DNA of 64,000 bases from Bacteroides sp. (lineage in GTDB: Bacteria; Bacteroidota; Bacteroidia; Bacteroidales; Bacteroidaceae), in NCBI GenBank assembly GCA_021202275.1, contig JAJQDI010000026.1, forward strand, positions 258,169 to 322,168, given 5' to 3'. The translations under genes were made by a program, and so were the position numbers. The notes beneath the pieces are model-generated. The model saw only the letters and a program-made list of their open reading frames with translations. It was not told the DNA's origin and did no database searches. Of this stretch, positions 34,585 to 43,629 are shown one piece after another (positions within the stretch are counted from its first letter, which is position 1; every line of letters begins with the position of its first letter).

Positions 34585-35355
34585 ATGAAAAAGTTTTTTG
34601 CAATTGTTGCTGTGATGGGAGTTTTGACTTTTGGCTCAACTCAGCTGGTACAGGCTCAGGATGCTCCTGCTGCAGATACCGAACAGGTAGATGCTATCGC
34701 GGGTGCTGAAGCTGGTGGTATCCACAAAGAATTGAAAACAAAATTTATTGAAGGTACTGCTTCGTTCATGAGTTTGGTATCTATCGCTTTGGTGATTGGT
34801 CTGGCTTTCTGTATTGAACGTATTATTTACCTGAGTCTGGCTGAGATCAATACCAAGAAATTCCTGGCATCTATTGAAGCTGCTTTGGAAAAAGGCGATG
34901 TAGAAGCTGCAAAAGATATCGCACGCAATACAAGAGGTCCTATTGCTTCTATCTACTATCAGGGTCTGATGAGAATGGATCAGGGTATTGATGTAGTAGA
35001 AAAATCAGTAGTATCTTACGGTGGCGTACAGGCAGGTTATCTGGAAAAAGGATGTTCCTGGATCACGCTGTTTATCGCGATGGCTCCGTCATTAGGGTTC
35101 TTGGGAACTGTAATCGGGATGGTACAGGCATTCGATAAGATCCAGCAGGTAGGTGATATCTCTCCGACAGTTGTTGCCGGTGGTATGAAAGTGGCCTTGA
35201 TCACAACCATCTTCGGTCTGATCGTTGCTTTGATCCTTCAGTTGTTCTACAATTATGTACTTTCAAAAATTGAAGCACTTACAAGTGAAATGGAAGATTC
35301 TTCTATTACTCTGCTTGATATGGTGATCAAATACAATTTGAAATACAAAAAATAA
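34585..35355 (+). CDS. exbB: MotA/TolQ/ExbB proton channel family protein
   Basis: 256 residues. Signal-like N terminus (MKKFFAIVAVMGVLTFGSTQLVQAQ) then a membrane segment near residues 62-84 and the pair of C-terminal helices: SWITLFIAMAPSLGFLGTVIGMVQAFDKI (in part) and GGMKVALITTIFGLIVALILQLFYNYV. These are the conserved ExbB/TolQ channel helices. It forms the proton channel with the two ExbD proteins below and drives TonB. First of a four-gene cluster on the plus strand. Confidence 0.93.
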   Translation: MKKFFAIVAVMGVLTFGSTQLVQAQDAPAADTEQVDAIAGAEAGGIHKELKTKFIEGTASFMSLVSIALVIGLAFCIERIIYLSLAEINTKKFLASIEAALEKGDVEAAKDIARNTRGPIASIYYQGLMRMDQGIDVVEKSVVSYGGVQAGYLEKGCSWITLFIAMAPSLGFLGTVIGMVQAFDKIQQVGDISPTVVAGGMKVALITTIFGLIVALILQLFYNYVLSKIEALTSEMEDSSITLLDMVIKYNLKYKK

Positions 35356-35366
35356 TCTGAAACAAA

Positions 35367-35825
35367 ATGAGTAAGTTATCATATAAAGTATCCTACTATG
35401 TGCTGTATGCCCTTTTTGCGATCATTCTGATTGTACTCGGAATGTTCTACTTCTCGGGTTTTGACAGAATGGTAGGTGAATATAATGATCCTGTCCATAC
35501 AGATACATTGATTTATCTGATCTATGGTATCCTGGGATTTTGTGTAGTTGCTACATTGGTAGCTGCGGTGATTCAGTTCGGCTCTGCGCTGGCTGATAAT
35601 CCGATGAACGCTGTGCGTTCCCTGATCGGAATTGTGCTTTTGGCTGTATTATTGATCGTTACTTATTCAATGGGTTCCGTAGAGGCTATCCCTACAGGGG
35701 AAGGACTTTATACAGATCCTTTCTGGTTGAAGATCACGGATATGTTCGTATATTCCATCTATATCTTGTTGGGAATTACTATTCTGTGTATGATCGGAAG
35801 CAGCGTTAAAAAAGCAATTTCGTAA
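35367..35825 (+). CDS. Small polytopic membrane protein of the exb cluster
   Basis: 152 residues with four likely helices (about 10-30, 46-70, 82-100 and 122-145) and short loops. Family not recognised with certainty; proteins of this size recur between exbB and exbD in Bacteroidales. 11 bp after exbB and 37 bp before exbD, so co-transcribed. An accessory part of the TonB-energising complex is inferred from position only. Confidence 0.8.
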   Translation: MSKLSYKVSYYVLYALFAIILIVLGMFYFSGFDRMVGEYNDPVHTDTLIYLIYGILGFCVVATLVAAVIQFGSALADNPMNAVRSLIGIVLLAVLLIVTYSMGSVEAIPTGEGLYTDPFWLKITDMFVYSIYILLGITILCMIGSSVKKAIS

Positions 35826-35862
35826 GTAATTTACTGAAAATAAACTATTAAAGTAATTACAA

Positions 35863-36453
35863 ATGGCAAAAGGAAATAGAAAAGTTCCTGATATAAACTC
35901 AAGTTCTACAGCGGATATCGCTTTCCTGTTGCTTATCTTTTTCTTGATCACGACATCTATGGATACGGACCGTGGATTGGCAAGACGATTGCCCGAACCC
36001 CCGGATCCGAATACCAAACAAGATGATATCATTGTAAAAGAGCGCAACGTATTGCAGGTATTCTTAAACGCTAATGACCAGTTAATGGCTGGGGGTGATT
36101 ATATTAGCGTAAGAGAACTCCGCAGCAAGGCTAAAGAGTTTATTCAGAACCCTTATAATGATGAAAAATTGCCTGAAAAGCATGAGAAAGACATTCCGTT
36201 GTTAGGAGGTAAGGTGATGGTTACGGAAAACCATGTGATCTCTCTTCAGAATGACCGCGGATCTTCTTATCAGGCGTATATGGATGTTCAGAACGAATTG
36301 GTGGCTGCCTATAATGAATTGAGAGATGAGATCTCTCAGGAAAACTGGCAGAAAGACTATAACGAACTGGACGAAGCGCAGCAAAAGGCTGTACGTGATT
36401 ATTATCCTCAGAAGATCTCTGAGGCAGAACCTAAAAACTACGGAGCAAGGTAA
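35863..36453 (+). CDS. exbD: ExbD/TolR family protein 1
   Basis: 196 residues. N-terminal cytoplasmic stretch KVPDINSSSTADIAFLLLIFFLITTSMDTDRG: one membrane helix with the conserved Asp (ADIAFLLLIFF) that carries protons. The periplasmic part is longer than in E. coli ExbD (141 residues) and has a charged Lys/Glu-rich insertion. 3 bp before the second exbD. Confidence 0.92.
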   Translation: MAKGNRKVPDINSSSTADIAFLLLIFFLITTSMDTDRGLARRLPEPPDPNTKQDDIIVKERNVLQVFLNANDQLMAGGDYISVRELRSKAKEFIQNPYNDEKLPEKHEKDIPLLGGKVMVTENHVISLQNDRGSSYQAYMDVQNELVAAYNELRDEISQENWQKDYNELDEAQQKAVRDYYPQKISEAEPKNYGAR

Positions 36454-36456
36454 GAA

Positions 36457-36921
36457 ATGGGAAAGTTTAATAAAACCGGTAAACGCGAGATGCCTGCGTT
36501 GAACACCTCTTCTCTTCCTGACTTGATCTTTACGCTGCTGTTCTTCTTTATGATGGTAACAACCATGCGTGAGGTTCAATTGAAAGTAGAGTTTAAGGTT
36601 CCGCAGGCCACAGAGCTTGAAAAGCTTGAAAAGAAGTCTTTGGTTACTTTCATTTATGTGGGGCAACCTACATTGGAGTTCCGTAAGAAACTGGGATCTG
36701 AAAGTCGTATTCAGCTGAATGATAGTTTTGCTGAAGTAGCGGAGATCCAGGATTTCATTACACAGGAACGCCTGAGTATGAAAGAATCGGACCAGCCGTT
36801 TATGACCGTGTCACTTAAGATCGACAAAGATACCCGAATGGGTATTGTGACCGATATCAAACAGGCACTGCGTCAGGCGTATGCATTGAAGATCAACTAT
36901 TCTGCCGCTTCACGCGATTAA
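36457..36921 (+). CDS. exbD: ExbD/TolR family protein 2
   Basis: 154 residues. N terminus KREMPALNTSSLPDLIFTLLFFFMMVTTMRE has the ExbD helix with Asp in the same place as the first copy. Normal length. With exbB and the first exbD it probably forms a mixed ExbD channel. A perfect bidirectional terminator follows. Confidence 0.92.
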   Translation: MGKFNKTGKREMPALNTSSLPDLIFTLLFFFMMVTTMREVQLKVEFKVPQATELEKLEKKSLVTFIYVGQPTLEFRKKLGSESRIQLNDSFAEVAEIQDFITQERLSMKESDQPFMTVSLKIDKDTRMGIVTDIKQALRQAYALKINYSAASRD

Positions 36922-36942
36922 AAGAAAGTTGTTTCTATAATT

Positions 36943-36976
36943 AAAAAAGGTGACCGGAATTCCGGTCACCTTTTTT
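36943..36976. terminator. Bidirectional terminator between exbD and GNAT
   Basis: Perfect 34-bp palindrome: A6 then GGTGACCGGAA and its complement, ending T6. Works on both strands and lies between the convergent exbD and acetyltransferase genes. Confidence 0.88.
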
Positions 36977-37038
36977 ATGGTGTATCTGATCAGAAATGAT
37001 CCGGTAGAAAAATAAGGGTCAGCTAGATATACAGGTAC

Positions 37039-37578
37039 TTATTTCCCGTTGCAGACGCCGTATACCTCCTGATAAATGGCAGCTTGTACAGCCGGGAACT
37101 TTTCAGGGCTCAGGCGGCCAGACACCATTACATACATCGGGATCTGTTTGCTCCCTGTCCGATAAGGAGGCTGTACATATTCATTGTTCCACAATATAAA
37201 ATGTTGCCTTTCGTAAAAGGCAATGCGCCTTCTGGCTATTTCCTCCGTAGGAAGTTCCACTTCCAATATGATCGGTTTGTTGAGTGTCTGCTGTAACAAC
37301 TCCAGTACCTGTTTGCCATATCCACCGTTGCGCCGGGCAGGGTCGATAGCGAAATGTTCTATATAGAAAAAGTCATTCAGATCCCAGTAAGTAATAAATC
37401 CTACAGGAATATTCTCATCCAGAACGACAGTATTGTAGAAATGCTTTTTATGGTCGGTATATTCTCTGAGTGCGGGAAGTTCCCGGTACTCATCTATCGG
37501 GAACGAGGCTACCAATAGATCTTCCATAAAACGGTAAAGGGTTTCATCCGAGGTCCGGATGCGTCTGAGTGTGATCAT
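37039..37578 (-). CDS. GNAT family N-acetyltransferase
   Basis: 179 residues. The acetyl-CoA fold is visible: strand IPVGFITYWDLNDFFYIEHFAIDPARRNGGYGKQVL (in two parts) with the RRNGGYG pyrophosphate loop (about residue 100), followed by ILEVELPTEEIARRRIAFYERQHF. The substrate is unknown. Single gene, convergent with the exb cluster. Confidence 0.88.
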   Translation of the reverse strand: MITLRRIRTSDETLYRFMEDLLVASFPIDEYRELPALREYTDHKKHFYNTVVLDENIPVGFITYWDLNDFFYIEHFAIDPARRNGGYGKQVLELLQQTLNKPIILEVELPTEEIARRRIAFYERQHFILWNNEYVQPPYRTGSKQIPMYVMVSGRLSPEKFPAVQAAIYQEVYGVCNGK

Positions 37579-37669
37579 AAGGACGATTATTTGATTGGGT
37601 TAGTAGATACAGAGTGTGTACAACAGGGATTACCTGTCCTGTGTGGTAACAAACGGGGTGTGACAAAAG

Positions 37670-38947
37670 TTATTTGGTATAAAACTCAATGATGCGTTTG
37701 ATGGCCCGTTGACATACCGGACAGAATGCCGGATATTCATTGGTCCGCATCCGGCAATTATCCGCAGGTCGGTAGATCCCCTTCACTGCATAGCCCCCGC
37801 CTTCGTACACGCCTACCGGATAGTTCTCTTTTTCCGTAACGGGAGTAGGGACGGGTATCCCTGTCGGAAGCATATCTTCCCATTTCGAGGAAAAGTCTGT
37901 CAGTGTAGTAATGTTCTGCTCCCAGGGCTCTATATCCAACGGATAGAATTCACTCAGGATGTCCTCTTCATAAAAATATTCATCTCCCAGTCCGGCAAAG
38001 CTGTGTCCGAACTCATGTACCACCACCGGTTTGAACATCGGATGATGGGCTGTAGTGAGTGTAAAAGCGTTGTAGAGACCTCCTCCACCGTATTGGGCGG
38101 TATTGGCCAGGATAATGATATGTTCATAAGGGATCCCTGCCAATGCCTGATGAATGTCCTGTATGCGACAGGTGGTCAGGTATCTCTCCGAATAGAATGT
38201 ATCGAAATGGGAACTGAAAGCTGTGTTTTTCCAGATATGCTGGTGGGGGATACTTACCCCGCTTTCCCGGGAGGCACTGGCCACTGCAATGACATTGAAT
38301 TCGTTGGAAAGGGATTGGAAGGGCTCGTGTGTGAATATACTCTCGCAGGCCGTTTCCGCGTCCTGGTAGAATATATCCATTTCTTCTTCGGTGTATCCTT
38401 CTGCCAGTATGACCACATTGATCTTTTCCGTAGGATCTCCGTTCCGCATCAGATACCGGTGCGGGGCAGGATCTGTTGTGTCGATGGAACGGATCAGGAT
38501 ATCTTCCGGATCGATCTCATGGTTGAAAGAAGTTTTTATTTCCCGTCGGTTGTTGTAGAGAACCACTTCTATTTCTACCGGTCGCAGAGGATAAGGGACA
38601 AGGAAGGTATTTTCAAAGCTTTTTTGTGTGTATAGTGCCTCTTCTGTCTCGATCCATTCCTGGAACAAGGAAGAAAAGGAGGTGGAATAGATAGGTGTTC
38701 CTGTCTCTTTGTCTTTCATTACGATGTGTCCGTTTCCCTGCAAGGGGAGTTCGGATAGGCGTTTTCTACGTCCGGTCCATTGCTGTGTAGCATACATTCC
38801 ATCCAGGTAGATATGCTGGTTGTCCGCGTTTCCGGCAAAGATATAGTCGAGCCGTAACGTCATATCTGTAAAACAGGCGTTGAAATCCTGAGCGTGCAGG
38901 ACAAAGCCTATGCAGCAAATGAATATAGAAACAAGTGTTTTTCTCAT
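37670..38947 (-). CDS. Secreted M64 family (IgA peptidase-like) metallopeptidase
   Basis: 425 residues with a Sec signal peptide (MRKTLVSIFICCIGFVLHAQ). The N-terminal half is the M64 beta domain; the catalytic half has VVVHEFGHSFAGLGDEY (about residues 285-301): HExxH plus the GLGDE(Y/F) motif of M64. NVVILAEGYTEEEM is another family stretch. The name comes from Clostridium IgA protease; the target here is unknown. Four Cys near the C terminus (CRMRTNEYPAFCPVC) may bind metal or form disulfides. Minus-strand -7 box TATCTTTG at 38970-38977. Confidence 0.9.
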   Translation of the reverse strand: MRKTLVSIFICCIGFVLHAQDFNACFTDMTLRLDYIFAGNADNQHIYLDGMYATQQWTGRRKRLSELPLQGNGHIVMKDKETGTPIYSTSFSSLFQEWIETEEALYTQKSFENTFLVPYPLRPVEIEVVLYNNRREIKTSFNHEIDPEDILIRSIDTTDPAPHRYLMRNGDPTEKINVVILAEGYTEEEMDIFYQDAETACESIFTHEPFQSLSNEFNVIAVASASRESGVSIPHQHIWKNTAFSSHFDTFYSERYLTTCRIQDIHQALAGIPYEHIIILANTAQYGGGGLYNAFTLTTAHHPMFKPVVVHEFGHSFAGLGDEYFYEEDILSEFYPLDIEPWEQNITTLTDFSSKWEDMLPTGIPVPTPVTEKENYPVGVYEGGGYAVKGIYRPADNCRMRTNEYPAFCPVCQRAIKRIIEFYTK

Positions 38948-39252
38948 CTGTCCGGGGTTTGTCTTTTTACAAAGATAAACAACTTATTCAGGACTATGAA
39001 ATTTAGACTGGCTGTTTTCGATACACCGGAGAGGAGTAAAGAGCATGGGGAAGCGGCAGCACCAGGGTAAGGATGGGATGTAGGTGTACCTTTGCTCTAT
39101 GGTGCCACAAAGGTGAAATACGCTTCTTTAAAGGAGGAGAGCCTGGCATTTCTGAGGTATAGCAAGGTTGTGCGCCGGAAGTATTTCCTTTTGTTGAAAT
39201 GTTAGAAATCATAAAAGTGAGAGTCGTGGTTTTTAATTGCGGAAAAAAACTG

Positions 39253-39260
39253 TAACTTTG
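39253..39260 (+). promoter_or_regulatory. -7 box (TAACTTTG) of the Lrp gene
   Basis: TAnnTTTG match 62 bp before ATG 39322; gives a transcript start near 39267 and an imperfect inverted repeat GATATTGTGACGATATC (39267-39283) right at the start site, a possible operator. Confidence 0.5.
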
Positions 39261-39321
39261 CATAAAGATATTGTGACGATATCTTCCGGATTTAGTGTAT
39301 ATTCTATTAATTTTGCCTAAC

Positions 39322-39798
39322 ATGGGACACCACCAACTGGATTCTTTAGACGAGCAGATCCTGAAACTAATTGCAGACAATGCCCGTATTCCTTTTCTTG
39401 AAGTAGCACGGGCTTGTAATGTCTCGGGAGCAGCTATTCATCAACGTATACAGAAACTGACCAACCTCGGTATTCTGAAGGGGTCGGAGTTTGTGATTGA
39501 CCCGGAAAAGATCGGATTTGAGACTTGTGCGTATATAGGGATCTATCTGAAAGATCCTGAGTCTTTTGATTCGGTGACGAAGGCTCTCAACAATATACCT
39601 GAGGTGGTAGAGTGCCATTTTACCACGGGAAAGTACGATATGTTTATTAAAATATATGCCAAAAACAATCATCACCTGCTTAGTATCATTCACGATAAGC
39701 TGCAACCTCTGGGGTTGGCGCGTACGGAGACGTTGATCTCTTTTCACGAGGCCATCAAGCGTCAGATACCGATCATGGTGGATGTCAGCGAAGAGTGA
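39322..39798 (+). CDS. Lrp/AsnC family transcriptional regulator
   Basis: 158 residues from Met 39322 (MGHHQLDSLDEQILKLIADN), preferred over 39295 because homologues start here. Helix-turn-helix: IPFLEVARACNVSGAAIHQRIQKLTNLGILKG (about residues 22-53). The RAM ligand/oligomer domain follows (TCAYIGIYLK, VVECHFTTGKYDMFIKIYAK). Senses amino acids in relatives. The gene stops at 39798, exactly abutting the folA stop on the other strand. Confidence 0.92.
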   Translation: MGHHQLDSLDEQILKLIADNARIPFLEVARACNVSGAAIHQRIQKLTNLGILKGSEFVIDPEKIGFETCAYIGIYLKDPESFDSVTKALNNIPEVVECHFTTGKYDMFIKIYAKNNHHLLSIIHDKLQPLGLARTETLISFHEAIKRQIPIMVDVSEE

Positions 39799-40293
39799 TT
39801 ATTTACGTATATAATCGACAAATGCAAACGAGCAGGGATGTTTTTCGTCTGTAGGATGAAACTCTCTGCTTTTTTCCTGCCACACGGTGAGGTCGATCTG
39901 CGGAAAGAACGCATCTGCCCGGGGAGCCGTAGCCTCTATTTCCGTCAGGTAAAGGCGGGTTGCCAGGGGCAGAGCTTCTCTGTAAATACTTTCTCCGCCG
40001 ATAATAAATAGTTCCGCCTCTTCTTTACACGCGTTGACCGCTGCTTCCAGCGAATGAAAAATTTCTGTATCCGGATAGGAAAGATCTTCCTTTCGCGACA
40101 AGACTAAGTTGCGTCTGTCGGGGAGTGCCCCTTTGGGAAGGGATTCAAAGGTTTTGCGCCCCATGATGATGGTATGTCCGGTGGTAAGCGCTTTGAAGCG
40201 TTTGAGATCATCCGGCAACCGGAACAAGAGCTGGTTTTTGTATCCGATCGCCCGGTTCTTATCTGTGGCAACTATAATGCTGATTTCACTCAT
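39799..40293 (-). CDS. folA: Dihydrofolate reductase
   Basis: Reduces dihydrofolate with NADPH. 164 residues. ISIIVATDKNRAIGYKNQLLFRLPDDLKRFK has the substrate Asp in LPDDL, IIMGRKTFESL and LFIIGGESIYREAL are the NADPH sites, and FFPQIDLTVW the late conserved stretch. 19 bp downstream of thyA, whose reaction makes its substrate, so they form an operon. Confidence 0.97.
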   Translation of the reverse strand: MSEISIIVATDKNRAIGYKNQLLFRLPDDLKRFKALTTGHTIIMGRKTFESLPKGALPDRRNLVLSRKEDLSYPDTEIFHSLEAAVNACKEEAELFIIGGESIYREALPLATRLYLTEIEATAPRADAFFPQIDLTVWQEKSREFHPTDEKHPCSFAFVDYIRK

Positions 40294-40312
40294 GGGTATA
40301 AGGAACTAAAGA

Positions 40313-41107
40313 TTAGACGGCTACTTCACCTTTGATATGAGGATGTGGATCGTATCCTGTCAGGGTAAAGTCTTCGTATTGAAAATCAAAGATACTTTTT
40401 ACACCAGGGTTGATCTCCATACGTGGAAGTGGTCTTGGCTGACGCGTCAGCTGAAGTTTTACCTGTTCCATATGATTCGTATAGATATGAGCATCTCCCA
40501 GGGTGTGGACGAAGTCTCCGGCTTTCAGACCTGTTACCTGCGCCATCATCTGTAGCAACAAGGCATAGGAGGCCATATTGAAAGGCACCCCCAGGAAGAT
40601 GTCCGCGCTTCGCTGATAGAGTTGCAGACTGAGCCGTCCGTCAGCTACATAGAACTGAAAGAAGGCGTGGCAGGGAGGGAGGTTCATATTCGAAAGATCT
40701 CCGACATTCCAGGCACTGACAATGATACGCCGGGAATCCGGGTGGTGCAGGATGCTATCTACCGCTTCGCTGATCTGATCGATCGTGCCTCCCTGGTAGT
40801 CGGGCCAGGAACGCCATTGATATCCATAGATGTGTCCCAGGTCTCCGTCGGCATCTGCCCATTCGTTCCAGATACGCACGCCGTGCTCCTGAAGGTATCT
40901 GACGTTGGTATCTCCTTTCAGGAACCAGAGAAGTTCATAAATGATGGATTTCAGATGTAGTTTTTTTGTGGTGAGGCAAGGAAAACCCTCTTCCAGGTTG
41001 AAACGCATCTGATGGCCGAAAATGCTTAGGGTACCTGTACCTGTACGATCACTCTTGTAAACACCTTCGGTAAGCACTCTGTCCAGAAGATCTATGTATT
41101 GTTTCAT
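40313..41107 (-). CDS. thyA: Thymidylate synthase
   Basis: Methylates dUMP with methylene-THF. 264 residues from Met 41107 ([15 protein letters not shown]), the same length as the E. coli enzyme. [28 protein letters not shown], catalytic Cys in [26 protein letters not shown] and the C-terminal IKGEVAV are all present. Minus-strand -7 box TACTTTTG at 41133-41140. Confidence 0.98.
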   Translation of the reverse strand: MKQYIDLLDRVLTEGVYKSDRTGTGTLSIFGHQMRFNLEEGFPCLTTKKLHLKSIIYELLWFLKGDTNVRYLQEHGVRIWNEWADADGDLGHIYGYQWRSWPDYQGGTIDQISEAVDSILHHPDSRRIIVSAWNVGDLSNMNLPPCHAFFQFYVADGRLSLQLYQRSADIFLGVPFNMASYALLLQMMAQVTGLKAGDFVHTLGDAHIYTNHMEQVKLQLTRQPRPLPRMEINPGVKSIFDFQYEDFTLTGYDPHPHIKGEVAV

Positions 41108-41370
41108 GATGGATGGAATTGTAAGCTTTGTGCAAAAGTACACAGAAAGTTTCTAAAAACAGAGAGTGTTTATATATTCTATACAGATTATTACTGGATT
41201 TCACCGCCTTTCTGGCTGGTATTTTATCCGTTCGGCCTTACCGGAAGGTTGTTGTTGCAAACGCCTGCTGTGACTTTTGCGTATGAGATCATCGGCACCG
41301 GGTCACCTTAGTAAGGATGTGGTCGGATGATAAGCACAGGATAACCAGGGCCGGAACCTACACCGCAGAC

Positions 41371-42600
41371 CTACAGGAAGGGTGTCAGTAAGTTGGCAAA
41401 CCATCCGACAAACTTCTTCCAGCCGGAGCGCTGTTTCCAGTATTCATCTGTCATTTTAATACTGTGCAATTTATCTTCTTCAAATATGTTCATCAGGTCT
41501 TGAGTGACCTGTGGATCGAAGATAAAGGCGTTGGTCTCGTAATCGTACCGCAGGCTGCGACTGTTGAGATTGGCTGTTCCTACCGTACAGAAGCTGTCAT
41601 CTATCATCATGATCTTGGAGTGATAAAAACCTTTGTCGTACAGGTAGACATCCGCTCCGCGTTTCATCAGTTTATGTGCTACGTAGAGCGAGGCGTCGGG
41701 AGTGAAAGGTATGTCTGATCGGGAGGAGAGCATGATCTCTACATGTATGCCCCTGTCTATGGATTTTCTGAGTGATCTTCTGATGAAACGAGTAGGCACG
41801 AAATAGGGGTTAATGATCTGTATATGTTGCTGAGCGGCGTCGATAGAGACGGTGTAGCTCTGACGAATGATCCGGGGTGTCTGGCGTGGCACACGATCTA
41901 CGATAGCAATGGGTACTGTATCTGTTGCCTCTGTGTGAGGAGCCGGGAAGTAGGCTTCTCCGCCGATCTGCTGTTTGGTGGATTTGTTCCAGGTAGTCAG
42001 GAAGATCTCTTGCAGGAATTTGACCGACTCTCCTTCTATGCGAATGTGCATATCCCTCCATTCGCCGATCTTGGGTAGTCCTTCGATGTAATAATCCGCG
42101 ATATTCATTCCGCCGGTATAGCCGATCTGTCCGTTTATCACTACAATTTTCCGGTGATCCCGGTGAATGGCATGATTGATATAAGGAAATCTGAACGGAT
42201 CGAATTTGACGATCTCTATGCCTTGCGAGCGTATGTGTTTGAGGTGTCGCTTTTTGAGTGGCTGATTGTTAGACCAGTTGCCAAACGCGTCGAACAGCGC
42301 TCTTACTTCTACACCTTCCGCGGCTTTTTCCGCGAGCAGATCGAACAATGTATTTGCGATGGAGTCGTTACGGAAATTGAAATATTCCAGATGGATATGA
42401 TGATGGGCTTGTCTGATGGCCTCAAACAAGTCTTCGAATTTCTCTGTACCATTCTTTAAAATGCTGACACGATTGTGCTCGGTAACAGGTATGCCTGAGC
42501 GGTTCAGGAAATCGATTACAATGGAGTCACTGTCGGATTGGGCAAAGCCGGGAATGGTAAAAAAGAAAACAAAAAACAGAACGAAGTGTATTCTTTTCAA
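41371..42600 (-). CDS. Phospholipase D-like/cardiolipin synthase family protein with signal peptide
   Basis: 409 residues. Two HKD motifs: HRDHRKIVVINGQIGYTGG (about residue 150) and FYHSKIMMIDDSFCTVGTANLNSRS (about residue 328). The first has Asn where HxKxxxxD normally has Asp. Instead of the two N-terminal membrane helices of ClsA it has a cleavable-looking signal peptide (MKRIHFVLFFVFFFTIPGFAQ), suggesting a periplasmic or outer-leaflet enzyme. Otherwise the order fits cardiolipin synthase. The stop is TAG. A hairpin (42699-42716) lies upstream of it. Confidence 0.88.
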   Translation of the reverse strand: MKRIHFVLFFVFFFTIPGFAQSDSDSIVIDFLNRSGIPVTEHNRVSILKNGTEKFEDLFEAIRQAHHHIHLEYFNFRNDSIANTLFDLLAEKAAEGVEVRALFDAFGNWSNNQPLKKRHLKHIRSQGIEIVKFDPFRFPYINHAIHRDHRKIVVINGQIGYTGGMNIADYYIEGLPKIGEWRDMHIRIEGESVKFLQEIFLTTWNKSTKQQIGGEAYFPAPHTEATDTVPIAIVDRVPRQTPRIIRQSYTVSIDAAQQHIQIINPYFVPTRFIRRSLRKSIDRGIHVEIMLSSRSDIPFTPDASLYVAHKLMKRGADVYLYDKGFYHSKIMMIDDSFCTVGTANLNSRSLRYDYETNAFIFDPQVTQDLMNIFEEDKLHSIKMTDEYWKQRSGWKKFVGWFANLLTPFL

Positions 42601-42698
42601 CTGTTGACTACTTTATTTCTAAAAGAACAAAATTACAAACTACCTGGCAGGAGGGGAGAGGAGAGGTTACAGATTTATTATTTATTAACAATGCTGGA

Positions 42699-42716
42699 GG
42701 CGGGTGTAAACCCGCC
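42699..42716 (-). terminator. Hairpin downstream of the sigma-factor gene group
   Basis: GGCGGGT, GTAA, ACCCGCC: perfect 7-bp stem 52 bp past the DUF5056 stop. No strong T tract on the minus strand. Weak terminator. Confidence 0.45.
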
Positions 42717-42767
42717 TAACAAGTATATGCCGGATGGAATTTGCTGTATATCAGTGAGAATGCCTTT

Positions 42768-43097
42768 TCAGAGAGAATAGGATGTAGCCTTGTGTATAAC
42801 CAATCCCATACATACTACAGCAACAATTCCTATGGTTTTCGGATCTATATGTTCTGCGCCATTTTCTACGGCCATCACGAAACCTTCTCTGAATGCGTTC
42901 AGAATAAGTTCCAGACCATTGAGTGAAAAGAAAATGAGTACACCGATCCCTGTACAGACTGCCGACCATATCTGCACGATCCGTTGCCGGCGTGTGGGCA
43001 GTTTTCTCATCACACGTTCTGAGAATCCGTTGTCTTTTATTTCCTGACGTTTCGAGTCGAAAAAGTCTTTCAGGAGTTTATCTTCATTTTTCATCAT
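42768..43097 (-). CDS. DUF5056-like small membrane protein (possible anti-sigma factor)
   Basis: 109 residues. Soluble charged N terminus (NEDKLLKDFFDSKRQEIKDNGFSERVMRKLP) then two membrane helices (IWSAVCTGIGVLIFFSL and KTIGIVAVVCMGLVIH). Its start overlaps the 3' end of the sigma factor gene by 14 bp. This size, layout and position suggest a regulator of the sigma factor, but the classical zinc-binding anti-sigma motif is absent. The name DUF5056 is from memory. Confidence 0.8.
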   Translation of the reverse strand: MMKNEDKLLKDFFDSKRQEIKDNGFSERVMRKLPTRRQRIVQIWSAVCTGIGVLIFFSLNGLELILNAFREGFVMAVENGAEHIDPKTIGIVAVVCMGLVIHKATSYSL

Positions 43098-43629
43098 AAC
43101 CGTTTTGTTTGAGGTAAGCGGCCAGTTTACTCTTTGCTCTCGACAAGTGAGATTTGACTGTACCGGCCGGACATTCCATAATCGTGGCGATCTTCTCTAT
43201 GCTCAGGTCTTCCATATAGAATAACGTAATGCAGGTGCGTTCGGTTTCCTTGAGCTGGTTCAATGCCTGATACATATCCATTTCCTGTCCGACATTCGTC
43301 TGGGTGGCATAGTGAGTCGCATCTACCTCCCGGATATCGAGACTGTTGTTCTCTTTCCGGGTACGAATATAATCATAAAAGATATTATATGCAATCCGGA
43401 AAAGCCAGGTAGAAAAGCTGGACAGGTTTTTGAAGGAAGACAGATGCGTATAAGCCTTCAGAAAAGTGTCCTGAGCCAGGTCGTCACTCAATGCTTCATC
43501 ACCACAGGTCAGGTTCAGAAAAAATCGTCGGATGGGCGATTGGTATTTCCTTACCAACTGGTCAAAGGCCCTGGTATTTCTGAATACCACGACCTGTGCC
43601 ACAAGTGATATGTCATTGAGTTGACTCAT
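43084..43629 (-). CDS. ECF-type RNA polymerase sigma factor
   Basis: 181 residues. Region 2: FDQLVRKYQSPIRRFFLNLTCGDEALSDDLAQDTFLKAYTHLSSF (in parts) with FSTWLFRIAYNIFYDYIR; region 4: LKETERTCITLFYMEDLSIEKIATIMECPAGTVKSHLSRAKSKLAAYL. Start ATG overlaps the stop of the upstream gene as ATGA (43626-43629), and its own end overlaps the DUF5056 gene, so the three are translationally coupled. Confidence 0.94.
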   Translation of the reverse strand: MSQLNDISLVAQVVVFRNTRAFDQLVRKYQSPIRRFFLNLTCGDEALSDDLAQDTFLKAYTHLSSFKNLSSFSTWLFRIAYNIFYDYIRTRKENNSLDIREVDATHYATQTNVGQEMDMYQALNQLKETERTCITLFYMEDLSIEKIATIMECPAGTVKSHLSRAKSKLAAYLKQNGYDEK

